Positions 32,739-44,513 of a stretch of DNA of 64,000 nt are shown here, one piece after another. How positions within the stretch are numbered: the first letter of the stretch is position 1; every line of letters begins with the position of its first letter. The DNA comes from Armillaria gallica (taxonomy: Eukaryota; Basidiomycota; Agaricomycetes; Agaricales; Physalacriaceae), in the NCBI GenBank assembly GCA_037576215.1, contig JBANDB010000002.1:3100001-3164000 (forward strand), read 5' to 3'. The position numbers and the translations under genes were made by a program. Under the pieces are notes generated by a model that did not search any database, was not told where the DNA came from, and worked only from the letters and a program-made list of their open reading frames with translations.

Positions 32739-35700
32739 ATGCCCGATATCGATGTTGACCCTCTTGGACAAGCTGCTGGAGCTGAAAGGAATTTGGCCCC
32801 TGCCGCGGTCGGGTTCCAGTTGCTCATCATGACTGCCGCATCGGTAAGAGCATCTTTTACTCTTCCATTCAACCGCTAAACGACGCATAAGATTGTGACG
32901 CTCATCACGTTCAATGTTATACGGTCCAAGCACAAAGTGCGACTGCCTTTACCACAATTCTGGCGTAACTGACATATCTTTCAGCGTATCTTTCAGCCGA
33001 AAGTTAAGTATCACGTCGGGGATAAACCCCCTCCTCGTATATCGGACTCCTTCTTTGGTTGGATCCCACCTCTCATCCGTACTAAAGAGCCCGAACTGAT
33101 AGAAAAGATCGGTCTCGACGGTGTCACATTTCTTCGATTCCTCAGTCTCCTTCGTACCCTCTTCAGTCTAGTCAGCATTTTAACATGCGGAGTGCTCATC
33201 CCAGTCAACGTGATGTATAATCGAAGTGATAAGGTCGACTCTAGGCAGACGGATATTCTCAGCATCCTCACCATTCGGGACGTGAAAGGCAGCAGTCTTT
33301 ACGCCACCATTGCTGTCAGCTATCTCATCACAGCGCTTGTCATCATACTGGTGTACATCTATTGGCGCAAAATGGTACAACTTCGCAAGGATTGGTTCCG
33401 TTCTCCAGAGTACCAGAATTCTTTCTACGCGTGCACGCTGAGTATCACGCATGTTCCTAAAAAGTTGCAGTCGGACAAAGGAATCAATTCTATCCTTGAT
33501 ACCGTCAAGATGCCATACCCCGCAACCGCAGTGCACATCAGTCGACAGGTCGGGGTTCTCCCAGAGCTGATCAAATACCATAATCAGACTGTGCGGGAAC
33601 TGGAGGCAATCTTGGTTAAGCATCTCAAGAGCGGCAAAGTTGGATCGAAGCGACCAACCATACGAGTCGGTGGATGCTGCGGCATCGGCGGAGCGAGAAA
33701 GGACGCGATAGAGTTTTATATGTATGGTGTTTTTCTTTCCATGGGATCTTGCTGATTCAACTCCCAGCTCGAAGCTCAAGCGCACGGAGGCTGCTGTAGA
33801 GGCCTATCGCTCCGGCACCGAGACCAGAAAACCGGAGAAGTACGGCTTCGTTTCTCTGGCCGCAGTCCCGTACGCCCACATTGCTGCGAGGAAGTTGATT
33901 GGTAAACATCCTAAAGGAACGACAATAACTTTGGCCCCAAACCCTAAGGATATCGTGAGTTCTGTACATATCCTACGTTAAGCCAGAGCTGTTATCCTTT
34001 ATTAGATTTGGGAAAACATGAATAGGTCCGATGCCGCAATAGCTCGAAGGAAGCTTGTCGGGTTTCTGTGGATGGCGGTGATCTGTTTTTTCAGTCTGAT
34101 TCCTGTTTTCTTTGTCTCTGCTCTGGCCAACTTGGATGCCGTGAGTATCATAGTTTTCTTATAGAAGCTTCGTGCACGAATGCTTAGCTTGGATAGGTAT
34201 CGGCGACAGGATATCTTCCTTTTCTGCGGTCGTGGTCATTGAATTCGAGGGTTACTTTCGCCTTCGTATCTGGTGTCGTTCCCCCAGCGGTATCTGGGTT
34301 TTTTGGGTTCTTCCTACCAAAGATTATGCGATGGCTATCGCAATATATGGGCGGCCTTACACATGCCCGACTCGACAGGGCTGTGGTTGCTCGCTACTTT
34401 GCATTCACCATCATCAGCCAGCTGATTGTATTCACTTTGATTGGTGTCGCTTTCAGTAGGTGTTGCAGGATATATAAGTATATGGGTTACTCAGCCGTCT
34501 ATTAGACTCGATCTCCCAGGTCGTATCTCTCATCGGGGAGCATGCCAGCGCTAGAGAAATTCTCGACAATCTGCACAGTATGTGGTACTTCGAACAAGAT
34601 ACAAGATCCTCCCCCGCTTAACGATTTACACAGGACTTCCCAACAAGATCAGTGAAACCTATATCAATCAATCGTCATATTGGCTTCAGTACTTCTTGTG
34701 CGTTTCCCTCACGAGTCTTCCACGCATTTATAACGTTGACGTGTTCCACTCAGTTTCCGGTATTTCACTGTCTTGATATTTGATCTGGCGCAAGCTCTGA
34801 ATTTCGTGTGGATCTCTTTCAAGACTCAGTATAGTTATTTCCCACTCTTTACAGACGAGTGTGGCTCATGTTTTTCGGCGTAGTGCCTTTGGCCGTACCC
34901 CTCGTGACATTCGGGAGTGGACTCAACCACCTGAATTCGAGTATGCATTGTATTAGTAAGTTTGAACTGCTGTCAATTATCCAACGTTGAGATTTATCAA
35001 TGATATTGTAGCGCCAACCTGGTCGGCTTGTTTTCTCGTCTCCCCTGTACGCTAGTTCTCACACTCATCGAACAGCTGTTCTTGGTGTCTGTTGCCTTCC
35101 TGTTCGCCCCACTCGCACCTCTTGTCCCACTGGCCGCAGCCGTCGTCTTTTGGTTGAGCTCGTGGGTCCACAAGTATCAGTTAATGTATGTTTATATCAC
35201 GAAGGTGGAAACCGGAGGCGTACGTGTAGGACCATGACTTTGACGTACGATGGCTGATCCTTTCTACGTCTAGCGTCTTTGGAATGTTGTAATCAACCGA
35301 CTCCTGTTCAGCGTCGTAATGATGCAGGCCCTCCTTATTTTGAGTCAGTCCTTTCCGCTGCTCCTTTATACCTATACTGATTTGTGTTGTCTTAGCCGTT
35401 GGTCTCCAATACAAGTTCAAATCGTATCAGTGGTTATCCACTATTCCGCCGATCATCATTATCATCGTGTTCAAGTGGTTCTTGATGTACAAGTTCGACA
35501 ACGCATTCCGCTATTACGTGCCTACACAAGAAGAGCTCAGAAACACGAAGGTGCACTCCAGCCGAGGGGACATCACGGGACATCGATTGCAGCATCGATT
35601 CGGTCATCCAGCACTGACCGCAGAACTGTTCACGCCCATGTTACATGCGAAGATGATGCCACTTTTGAACCAAGTATACAATGGCAAAGTCACCTTGGCC

Positions 35701-36335
35701 GACACGACCGCTAAGCTCAACGAGTATGGTGGTCAAAATGTCCAGGCCCAAGTCTTTGGGGGCATCAAGATTGCTGCTGTGGCCCGGGTAAGCCTTATTA
35801 CATTGTTCTGAAAATCGCACATTGAACTCCCTGCCAGGAGGACCTGGAATATGACCCTGCCCTGTATCAACAAAGTCACGCCAATACAGGATGGGATGGC
35901 AGGTCTATGACTACGACCACTATGCTGAGCAGCAGCTACGCCCCGTCAACACAGAGTTCGTCATATAACCCGGCTGACCGATTATCAACACTCAGCACTC
36001 CCCAAATGTCCGAGTATTCTGCGGTTTCATATGGCTCGTGGAGCCCTGAGCCTCTGCTGTCCCCTACAGCAGGACCTTCGTCTGATTACATGAATCAGCG
36101 ACCACAGTATACGTCGGTGTACTCCAATTCAACGTCGATTACACGGGTCATGGAACAGTCGAGATTTTCTGATCCACAGGCGCTCCAGCCAACAAACAGT
36201 GCCAACATACCAATGCCATCGCCGCATGGGCGACGGGTTTCATCCTTTGATCCGTACACCTCGAGTGACCAAGAAGCGTCGCGTTCCCATTCCCAGGCGA
36301 CCTTTGATCCTTACGGTCTCCGACCTCAACGGTAA
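32739..36335 (+). CDS. CSC1/OSCA1/TMEM63-type calcium-permeable mechanosensitive channel
   Basis: About 13 exons splice to a protein of roughly 890 residues. It starts MPDIDVDPLGQAAGAERN, then a first helix, then the family block RIFQPKVKYHVGDKPPPR and TKEPELIEKIGLDGVTFLRFL. A cytosolic loop follows (ACTLSITHVPKKLQSDKG), and then the DUF221 transmembrane core with IIWENMNRSDAAIARRK, LPKIMRWLSQYMGGLTHARLDRA, GRTPRDIREWTQPPEFEYALYYA and FKWFLMYKFDNAFRYYVPT. The C-terminal ~200 residues are Ser/Pro/Gln-rich. This order is that of fungal CSC1/OSCA channels of the plasma membrane or endomembranes, gated by osmotic or membrane tension (family knowledge). The start was chosen because it gives the N-terminal helix through two clean introns (32842-32887 and 32932-32983). 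The frame is intact. Confidence 0.92.
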
Positions 36336-36444
36336 TAGCAGTATATGATACGTGTATTTGTACAATTTCTCTGTCTTTTGGGCACCGGAGTCTTTAGTGT
36401 GTACTTTTTGGAAATATGACGTCAAACAGAACTTGTTCACCACG

Positions 36445-37189
36445 ATGAGCCTTGATACCTTCGTAAAACACTCCAAGGCTCAGCCTGAGCCGGTCGCGAC
36501 TTCGCAGGAAATTCGAGACCGGAGCTCCACTTTTGTTGCCAATATCTTCAAATGTACTAGTGAAGAAGAGGCGCGCTCGTGTATCAAACATCTCCGGCGC
36601 GTCACTCACGGCGCAAAGCCTGCGTCTCACGAGATCTCTGCATGGCGATGTATGGTACTCAAGAAGGAGCACTCCGGGCTCATGGGGCCTGACGACTTTG
36701 AAGTGAGAAGCGGTAGCGAGGATGACGGGGAAAAGTGGGCCGGGGGGAAGGTCCTGAAAGCCATGGTCAGCCTCGCTGTCATCGACGCTGTCGTTGTTGT
36801 CAGCCGCTGGTACGCGACGTTATCGCACTTTATCTGACTCGTCTGACTTAGTACTATACGGCAACAGGTACGGAGGCACAATGCTGGGACCCGTGCGATT
36901 TGCTCATATCGAGACTTGTGCCCTCGAAGTCTGTCAAGCCTTCAAACAGCAGGAGGAACTTGATGAATGCGTATCTACACTATCCAGTCTGGATATCACT
37001 CTAGCCCAGCTCCGTGCAGAACTCGATGCGTTATCGCCAGACGCAGATGCCAGCAAAGTAAAGGCACCTGTATATCCTGTTTGGACGGTATCCGATTTGG
37101 CAAAAGCTAAACGACTGGTGAAAGCGCGAGAAAATGCGATTAAATCTGTGACTACCTTGATTGAACAGCGGCGGCTCAAAAATGCCTGA
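36445..37189 (+). CDS. IMPACT/YIH1-like UPF0029 protein
   Basis: Two exons joined at an intron of about 63 nt (36810-36872) inside the motif RW|YGGTMLGPVRFAHI, the signature of the UPF0029/Impact N-terminal domain. The product is ~225 residues: a short N-terminal extension, the UPF0029 domain (SSTFVANIFKCTSEEEARSCIKHL, SAWRCMVLKK, GEKWAGGKVLKAM) and an alpha-helical C-terminal part. Unlike YIH1/IMPACT no RWD domain is visible upstream, so a role in restraining GCN2 is possible but weakly supported; a bacterial-like YigZ role is an alternative. It lies 110 bp downstream of the CSC1-type gene in the same direction. Confidence 0.85.
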
Positions 37190-38613
37190 AGATGGTGAAT
37201 CCGTCTCGTTAAAGAAAGCCGTTCATCTGATTCTTACTGTCACAGGTGTGCTGTCTCTATATGGTTTCATCCAACTTAGAAGCAACGCTAGCACGAGGGT
37301 GACTCGGGAACCATGAGAAGCGTGCATCTCTGGACTGGAGTCGGAGAAGGCAGTGCCCTCGGAGCTTGCGTTAGCTGTTCTACTGGTGAGAGTCGCGGCC
37401 CTTTCTATTACTGATTGAGCCTAACATCTCCACTTCTCAGCGCTAGCAACGCCTCATTGACGCAACAAATGACATCGATATCGGCTGCATTCGAAACCGT
37501 TTGTATGATCCGACGAGTAAATGGAAACTTGCGTTACTAATCTCATCCCGAGCATTGAGTGTACTTGTTCAGCATGGCCTAGCAAAGGGAAGCTATTCAC
37601 AATGGAGAACTTCAAATGAGGCACCGAGATAGACTTTGGCATGTCACTGGCAAGCGAACGGGCTTCCCGAAAGCGGACGTTGGAACGCTCGACTGGAAGT
37701 ATCATCAGTCGATCGAAGGGTGAACCGGTGTGTTTGCCTATTTTCCACTTGTTTCGCGGTGGAAAATTCAATAGCAGAAACCTCCCCAAAACTTCGATGT
37801 CACCCCCCTTCGGAGAAGATGAAATACTGTGCGTAGGGAAGGGTGGTAATCGATAAGAACACCAGGAATGTTGCTAGTACTGTCACATCCGACAGGCTAC
37901 CATACCGTAAACTTAGTCAATTGCCCTGACGTGGCGGGCTCTGTAAAAAAAGCCGCTATCTGACGCAGAACATGTATATGTGTTCCAACTCCCTGTAGTC
38001 AGTGCCAGCATCTTGCTGTAACATTTCCCCCGCCTTTTCCCCGTCTTTTCAATCGGTATGATAGTTACGTACGGGTTTCTGAGTGATTACCTGTGCGTTC
38101 TACCAAGTTGTGCAGACGTGATTTATCACATTAATGATAACTCTAAAAACAGCGATATGAAAGGTAAGATGAACGCAGGAACGAAGTCCCCGTTTACCTG
38201 TCTTTTCTTCAGTTCCGTGCCTGGCGTACGCCTTGACTCCTGCATATCAAGCAACATGGCTGTGAACTTGAGGTCTAGCCAAACTGATACTAGGACCACC
38301 CAGGGTGCCTCTTGCGATGATATATGGAAATAGACTCGTCCTCACGATTTCTGTTCAGGTGGCTGGCACACAGCATTGAAATCTTGTGTGACTGATGGAC
38401 CTCTCCATATCTTCTCACCTCAGCTATCAACGTTTCGTGCGGTCTCTCTGATGTTCGAAATCTTCTGGATGCTCCGAACACAATGGAGTTGGCAGCTTGG
38501 TTCCACAATCCGTCTATAGCAACGATATATGTTACTTCAACAAGCCCAATATTTCGCGTCGAGAACAGTCCAAAGGTATGTATAGCAATTAAAAAGGACG
38601 GTTCCGATACAAT
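37190..38613. other. 1.4 kb intergenic stretch
   Basis: Convergent gap between the UPF0029 gene and RER1. Only short overlapping frames are seen (37454-37789 minus, 38058-38333 plus), with no recognisable family. A short plus-strand frame near 37313-37385 (MRSVHLWTGVGEGSALGA) reads naturally but has no clear continuation. Confidence 0.45.
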
Positions 38614-39512
38614 CTATTTTCCGCTTCCGTATCTTGCTTTACGGCCAATATCGAATGGAACGTATTTGTACTTGATCATATGTCTGTCAGTCGAGAGTTA
38701 GCATGGTGATAATAGAGTAGGAACATGTGACGAAACAACGCCGCAATAATGTTGGATTAAGGGGGTACTCACTGTATTTGCCGCCTCATAGTCAAAGCAA
38801 ACAGCACGAAGAAGTAGACAACCAAAATAGGCCAGTAAACAGGTACATCAAAAACTTCCGAGCTTGTAGCAAAAAGCGCTAAAACCGTCGCTCGTGTAGC
38901 GGAAAGCCTATCGCAAGTTGAACGTGTATAGATAACGTAAAGGCATTGAAATCGCACCAGAACTGCCATTCAGGTAGGCGTCTCACGAACGGTCTGAACT
39001 CGTCATCACGTTGGCTTGGAAGAGGGCTGGCAGATCCAGCGTCACCACCCTCTATCTCATCTGCGAGCAGGTCTTCCTGTAATGAAGGGTCGAATTTTGG
39101 CTGAAGGAACGCAAGGAGGAGATTAAGGAGGTATATTGCGTGCGCATCTGACAGAAGAAGTGATGAGAACCAACAGAATTCGCCAAGATATGCTCACTTA
39201 CAGCATACTGTTCATTACAGGGCACAAATACTGCTGAATAAATTGTGACGGCAAATAGAGATAGCACGAACCGATATACCACTGCAGAAGGTCATTAAAT
39301 TGACAAAAAGAGGTACTGAATCAACTTACCCCTTGGGCGAAGACTACTCTTAGCAGGAATACACAAAATATGCCGCCAGTTGCCAGCCAACGATTCAACA
39401 TATGAGGTGTCCAGCGGTCCAGAATTTGCTGGTACTGCCGTTGGAAGCGACCGTACGCTGCGGTGACATTTTGTATAGGATTACCGTCGCCAGAGTCACT
39501 GTCGGACATCAT
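38614..39512 (-). CDS. RER1: RER1 Golgi-to-ER retrieval receptor, with two microexons
   Basis: Six exons: 39330-39512, 39272-39281, 39202-39207, 38958-39147, 38773-38907 and 38614-38683. The total is 594 nt, exactly 198 codons including stop. The product matches RER1: [114 protein letters not shown]1 is a four-helix Golgi membrane protein that returns escaped ER membrane proteins via COPI vesicles (family knowledge). Exons 2 and 3 are only 10 nt and 6 nt, but both are required to encode the conserved WYIVCYA motif, and all flanking introns have GT..AG ends and sizes of 48, 64 and 54 nt. It starts at a double ATG ([10 protein letters not shown]). Confidence 0.95.
39202..39207 (-). other. RER1: RER1 microexon 3 (6 nt)
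   Basis: TATGCT on the minus strand, preceded by atgaacag and followed by gtaagtgag. With flanking bases it completes Val-Cys-Tyr of the conserved WYIVCYA motif. Skipping it would stay in frame but delete two residues. Confidence 0.8.
39272..39281 (-). other. RER1: RER1 microexon 2 (10 nt)
   Basis: TGGTATATCG on the minus strand, preceded by ttctgcag and followed by gttcgtgc. It encodes Trp-Tyr-Ile plus one base. Skipping it would break the reading frame and remove the conserved WYI. Confidence 0.85.
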
Positions 39513-39662
39513 CGTTGAGGGTCGTGGCCGTAGGAGTTCGTCTAAAATATTTGCTGTGCGTCTTCGCCGCTGTCGGCTACTTTGAGCGGAGAATTTCGGA
39601 GTTTCTATCTGGCATTCTTCTTCCGGCCCGCCGGTCCGTACATAGTAAGTATCTCACTTCCA
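39513..39662. promoter_or_regulatory. 150-bp bidirectional promoter, RER1 / glycerate kinase-like gene
   Basis: Only 150 bp separate the divergent start codons, so both core promoters and 5' UTRs must share this space. The downstream frame is also open to an ATG at 39582, so the kinase start could lie further upstream. No TATA-like element is obvious. Confidence 0.45.
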
Positions 39663-40750
39663 ATGTCGCTACCAGCTGCTGTGGAACTGATATCAAGGCA
39701 TATTCTCGCGCGCGTATCTGCTGGTAATAAGAAGCCGAGTGCGTTGCGACCTTTACTTTCCTTGTTCCAATATTATCGAACACGCGTAGTTTTTGTTGCC
39801 ATCCAAGGCCCACAAGGATCCGGGAAATCATACCTTACTGGCCTCACGCAAAAGTTCCTTACTGATTCACCGCACTTGCTTCGAGTTGCTGTATTGTCAA
39901 TAGATGATCTCTATCTTTCTCATGATGGCCAAGTCTCCCTTGCCCGTCAACATCCCTCCAACCCCCTCTGGAAAGGAAGAGGACAACCTGGCACTCACGA
40001 CGTCGCATTGGGTGTTCGAATACTACAATCTCTGAAGGAAGGGCATGAAGCAGTCGATATGCCTAGGTTTGACAAAAGCCTGTTTAATGGCGAAGGTGAC
40101 AGACTCCCTACGGATGGAAGCAATTCCGTACATCCTCCAATAGACGTCGTCATCATGGAAGGATGGTGTATGGGGTTCTATCCTATCACGCAAACAAGAC
40201 TAGCCGAGAAATGGGATGGGATTTGGAAAGAGCAAAAAGTCGCATTGGCTCTTCAGGCCGAATTACTAGGATCCAAGAGTTGTGTGCAAGATATCAATCT
40301 GGCCTTGAAAGCGTATATCGATTTGTGGGCTTTCTTCGACGTTTTCGTTCAGGCAATTCGAAAATCTACCCTGTCCGTTTATCTTCTCTGAAATCGCTTT
40401 ATCGTTAGATCCAACCAGCGCCGCTCACCCGAAGCCACTCACTGTACTCGGTAATATACCAGTGGCGCCTTGAACAGGAACACTACATGAAGGCTAGCAA
40501 CGGCGGCAAAGGGATGTCTGACGATGCCGTCAAATTGTGACATTTTTACATTCTTCATGTTTCGAGGAGACATACTGATCCACGAAATAGATTTGTGGAC
40601 CGATACATTCCGGGCTATGTTTTCTTTGGCGAAGGCGTCACCGAAGGGTTCACCGACACCGACGGAACTTGTTTACCACCGTGGTTAGGGAACGGACTTC
40701 GGATTATCATCGATGAAAAGAGGCAGGTCACGGATGTTCAGCCGTTCTGA
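39663..40750 (+). CDS. D-glycerate 3-kinase-like P-loop kinase (TDA10/GLYK type)
   Basis: Three exons, ~320 residues, starting MSLPAAVELISRHI. The Walker A loop GPQGSGKSYL lies near residue 55, followed by VLSIDDLYLSHDGQ, the substrate-side block PSNPLWKGRGQPGTHD, PRFDKSLFNGEGDR, the Walker B-like VVIMEGWCMGFYP, then YQWRLEQEHYMKASNGGKGMSDD and FVDRYIPGYVFFG. This is the pattern of yeast Tda10 and plant-type glycerate kinases, which phosphorylate D-glycerate to 3-phosphoglycerate; some fungal members are uncharacterised ATPases. The first intron (40353-40408) seems to use a GC donor (CAG|GCAATT), because that keeps the conserved VQ before IQPAP. The second intron is 40538-40591. Intact. Confidence 0.9.
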
Positions 40751-41231
40751 TACCAGTTTGATACCTCACCTGTACGGGCTGTGATGCGCGCGGGGGAGGA
40801 ATCATCATCAGCGGATAACCCGGTCAACGTGAGAGAATTCACTACTCATCCGTTTCTAACCGATGTGCTAACTGCTCCAGTCGAAAAAGCGCTGCCAGTA
40901 AGATTTATGTGATCAATACTCTACTGCGCACGCTTCCGATAAACCGAAGGTTGGTCACTTAACGCCAATAAGACCGATCTTATGCCGATGGCGTCGCACG
41001 GGCGTCGTACAGGAGTCAATTATATATTTTTATTCTTCAATAAGTTCATGTAAAGTCTATACTTCATCTCATGCTAGTCCCCGATTACTCGAAAGTACGA
41101 TTGTCAACATTTCCGAATAAATTCCGTGAATTTTGGAAGGACGCCCGATCAATGCATGATCATTATTTCAACAACCTTGACTCGAGTCACATAGGGTTTC
41201 CCGGATCCCTGATTGCCGTTATACCACTAAA
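40751..41231. other. intergenic upstream of GNAT gene
   Basis: About 480 bp; an AT-rich segment (tatatatttttattcttcaat) at 41021-41040 could be part of a promoter. No gene seen. Confidence 0.45.
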
Positions 41232-42100
41232 ATGTCTGCGTACGGTGCCATTCAGAGAGCATACACCGGAGACGGTTTGCCCTCTACCGTTTGGTACTCA
41301 TCCTCGAAGACCAAGTACGCAACCATCCATCACTTGACACTCCAAACAGCGAAACCCCTCAATGGCCTGATCGATTATCTTCATCAAGTTTTCGCCGAAG
41401 AAGTCGATGGCGGAAGATCCTATCCACAGGAGGGGCCCATCGATCTCGCAGCTTTCGAGAACTATTTCTTTGCCGCCGACGTTTTTGTGGCGTTTATGGG
41501 AGCGCTGGAGCACCCTGACGAATTCGAAGAACCTAAGGAGTCATCTTTAGGAGTAGCAGAGACTAAGGCCGGGAGATCTTGGGAGGATTGCATCATAGGA
41601 TACTATTATGTGGGTTCATCATGATGGACTCCCGTTTAACGTGCTGTTAAGTGGTGTGATTCATTTCTATAGGTCAAACCCAACTACCCAGGACGGTCGT
41701 CCCATGTATGTTGTCATGTATATCCGTACTTGGCGCTGGGGCTGTAACACCTCAAACAGATCTGCAACGCCGGGTTTGTGGTCCCGCCATCTCAGAGGGG
41801 ACAGGGGGCCGGTTCCATCCTGGCCAAATCCTATGTCTATTACGCGCCGAAACTCGGGTATCAGGCCAGCGTCTTCAACCTCGTATATGTCAACAACACC
41901 GCGTCCATCAAGTGAGGTTTTCATTCTACTCTGCCATAATCCTTTACTTAACCTTCGGACATAGGCTCTGGGAACGGCTCGGATTCACGAAAGCAGGACG
42001 GATTCCACGTGCAGGAAGATTGAGGAAAAAAGACGGAACTGGTGAGGAATACGTAGATGCATGGGTGTTTTACAAGAGCTTCATTGACGCCGAGGCGTAG
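41232..42100 (+). CDS. GNAT-family N-acetyltransferase
   Basis: Four exons; ~230 residues starting MSAYGAIQRAYTGDGLPS and ending SFIDAEA. The acetyl-CoA binding signature of GNAT enzymes is visible in CNAGFVVPPSQRGQGAGSIL (Q-R-G-Q-G-A), followed by YQASVFNLVYVNNTASIKLWERLGF, the usual beta5-alpha4 region. Introns at about 41612-41673, 41707-41759 and 41911-41964 are all GT..AG. The substrate cannot be told from sequence; fungal relatives are mostly uncharacterised, and amine, protein and toxin-detoxifying acetylation are all possible. It follows the kinase gene on the same strand after ~480 bp. Confidence 0.9.
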
Positions 42101-44513
42101 AGGGGAGATGACATGTTGATAAGACAGCCTTCTGTGAACACGAAAGAGAATTACCCCAGTACCCTTGAATGTGACAGTGCGGCCGCGTGTTTGGAATATG
42201 CGAGCATCCCGGAGCAGCTGAGCGTGTCTGACTAGATCAGTCCAGTCTCGTAGTCTACCATTGAACGGACCTGCCATCAAGATCAGGGTAGAAAGAGAGC
42301 TGGCTCGAGAGCGCGCGCGAGGCAAAAGTAGTCAAATAGCCGTCACGCTTGCGCCGATGATAGTCTGGAGAGTATGAGATAAGTATCAAGGCATGGCAGG
42401 TGCGGCCCGAATTTGTGTTCGTCCCATATCAGGACTACCATAATGAATTCAATTGACTGTCACATTCGGCGCTTGCGCTGGGTCGAATTGGAACAAGTGA
42501 TAATGTCTGAAGATTTTTGTCTAGGCAGATATACAAATGAAAATAAGGTACCTGCGTGTTCACATGCTGGATAGTTCCGCGGAACCTACAGCTTCATCAC
42601 AGCAGCTGCAGATCGTCGTATTCGTTGATCCAGCATCAGCCCACACACAGCAAGATACTAGACAGGTAGATGCCACTCAGGTTGCGCCATGATTTCGACA
42701 TCGGATCTATGATATCCAATATTTCGAGCTTGAGCCAAGCCTCAGCCACCGGCCCGTCAGTAGGTATGATCAGGAGGGTGATCGACATGGTCACAAAGGG
42801 TAAAAAAGGGCGGCAGCGAACGTGAATGTGACAGTTGTTGATGCAAGATTACAGCCACGAGCCCGCCTGCTATAGATAGGGTCGACCATTAGCCAGTAAG
42901 AGGCTCGGAAATCCCCTTAGAAGTGAAGCAGGCTATCAGGCAGAAGTTCCTGGGTCCTGAGCCTGAGAAGTCCGCAACATGCGGTGCGATGGTATGAGAA
43001 GGTGGCACGCAATTTCATGGGTTCGTGGATCCACCGGTGGCAGAGATTACCGTGTTGGGAAGCCGGGTACTAGACTGCTGTAGGCGTCAGATGCACTTAA
43101 AAACCCAATTTTGGAGACTATGATACGGCACAATGCTCGATGATGTAGAGCGGTAGGTGTACAGCTGTCAGATGCCTGAAACACGAAGGCTGTGTCGTTA
43201 TTTTCTTTGAATAATGCTGAATGGGACTTGTTGATTGTGAGAATGCTGGGGCAGAGGTCAGCTGGGGCGTCGGGATGAAAGATAAGAAGAGTACATAAGA
43301 TGTATACACGATGATACCACGTTTAGATTTGCAAACAGCATCGGACATGATGCGGTGTAGCGTACAATGACTCTTAGACTTTCGGAATAGCGGGAACTGC
43401 ATAATGGGGTGACCGGGCGTAAATATTTTACGATCAATATCTGCTGCGAGATTCTCGCCGAGCCCAAGAATGACCGTTGGTAATCCTTGGAGTCGAACAC
43501 TGGACGCACACTGCCGGGGATCGCAAATGGATGCACATTCGCGGTGGAAACGGGCGAATGGATGAAATAATTCTGATTGGACACATGGGAAGCTGATGGA
43601 ACTTGACAACAGCAACAGGCAATGTGGGCCCACAATGAGAGACAGCAGAATGCAGGGCGGCGGCGAGAGAGAAGATCTGTAACGAAGCATGGCCTCTGCA
43701 TGGCTGATTATTTTACGTGGAACAAAGGGGGCTGTTTCTTGGTGGAAAACAATCAAGATGAGAATGGAGGGAATCCCAGTGTTGGGATATCTGTTGTTCG
43801 TTCGCTGTCGCAGTGGTAACAGCTATATTATAAGGTCCCGCGAACACAGCCCAACGTCATAACAGGGTGGAATAATCGGTGATCCAATTTTGGATGAAAT
43901 TATGTTTAGCATTAAATATCAAATAGGGCCAGGATCAAGGCCGAATTCGGTCACGTCACACAGCACAGCCTTAGGCTGTTCAATTCCAACCGTCTCTTAC
44001 CCGAACGCCCATCTGTCGTCCCTCCTTTTATTTGCCTTGCTTATATATATTGGTCCTTCTTTCACTCGGCTCTTTGAGCCCCCGTTGCTGCCTCCCCCCT
44101 TGCACGTCGCCTATCATATCGTCTCCCCCACTCTAATTCTGTTCGGCTTTGTGGGTGCTGGGTATCCCTATCCTCGACACTACTGACCTCAGTCGTTCCT
44201 TGCGGTGAGTCCTGCCCCTGTTGCCTCGTTTTCAGGATCTGTGGCAGTCAACGAGTACTCTTCCCAAAGGGGTTATGTAGGCCTTCTGCTTGTGGCTGTT
44301 TGTGCGAGAAAAAATTTTCTGCATGATGTTCTGATGAATTCTGATGCCACAAAGGTCCGCGATGTGTCACAATCGGATGTCCCGCATCAAATCCTTCTAT
44401 ATATCACCCGTCACAAAAGTACCTTGGCTGACTGAATTCTCACCTTTTTAGTGGAATTGATCTGAACTACCTTTCCTAATCTTCACCCGTTCTCGTGGCA
44501 TCCTTCCAGTCAA
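42101..44513. other. 2.4 kb intergenic stretch upstream of the cyclin gene
   Basis: A minus-strand frame of 212 codons (43118-43756) is open but overlaps two further open frames, is rich in Ser/Pro/His and matches nothing I know; it could be fortuitous. The last 500 bp (44000-44513) are pyrimidine-rich with ttatatata near 44040, as expected for a fungal promoter and 5' UTR. A long upstream region would fit a regulated cyclin gene, but no factor sites were assigned. Confidence 0.5.

Noticed and set aside
29170..42100. Metabolic gene cluster combining nitrilase, glycerate kinase and acetyltransferase
   Set aside because: Housekeeping genes (CSC1-type channel, UPF0029, RER1) lie between them, orientations differ, and no core biosynthetic enzyme or transporter is present.
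43118..43756. 212-codon minus-strand frame as a gene
   Set aside because: It overlaps two other long open frames, has no family resemblance and is Ser/Pro/His-rich; probably chance.
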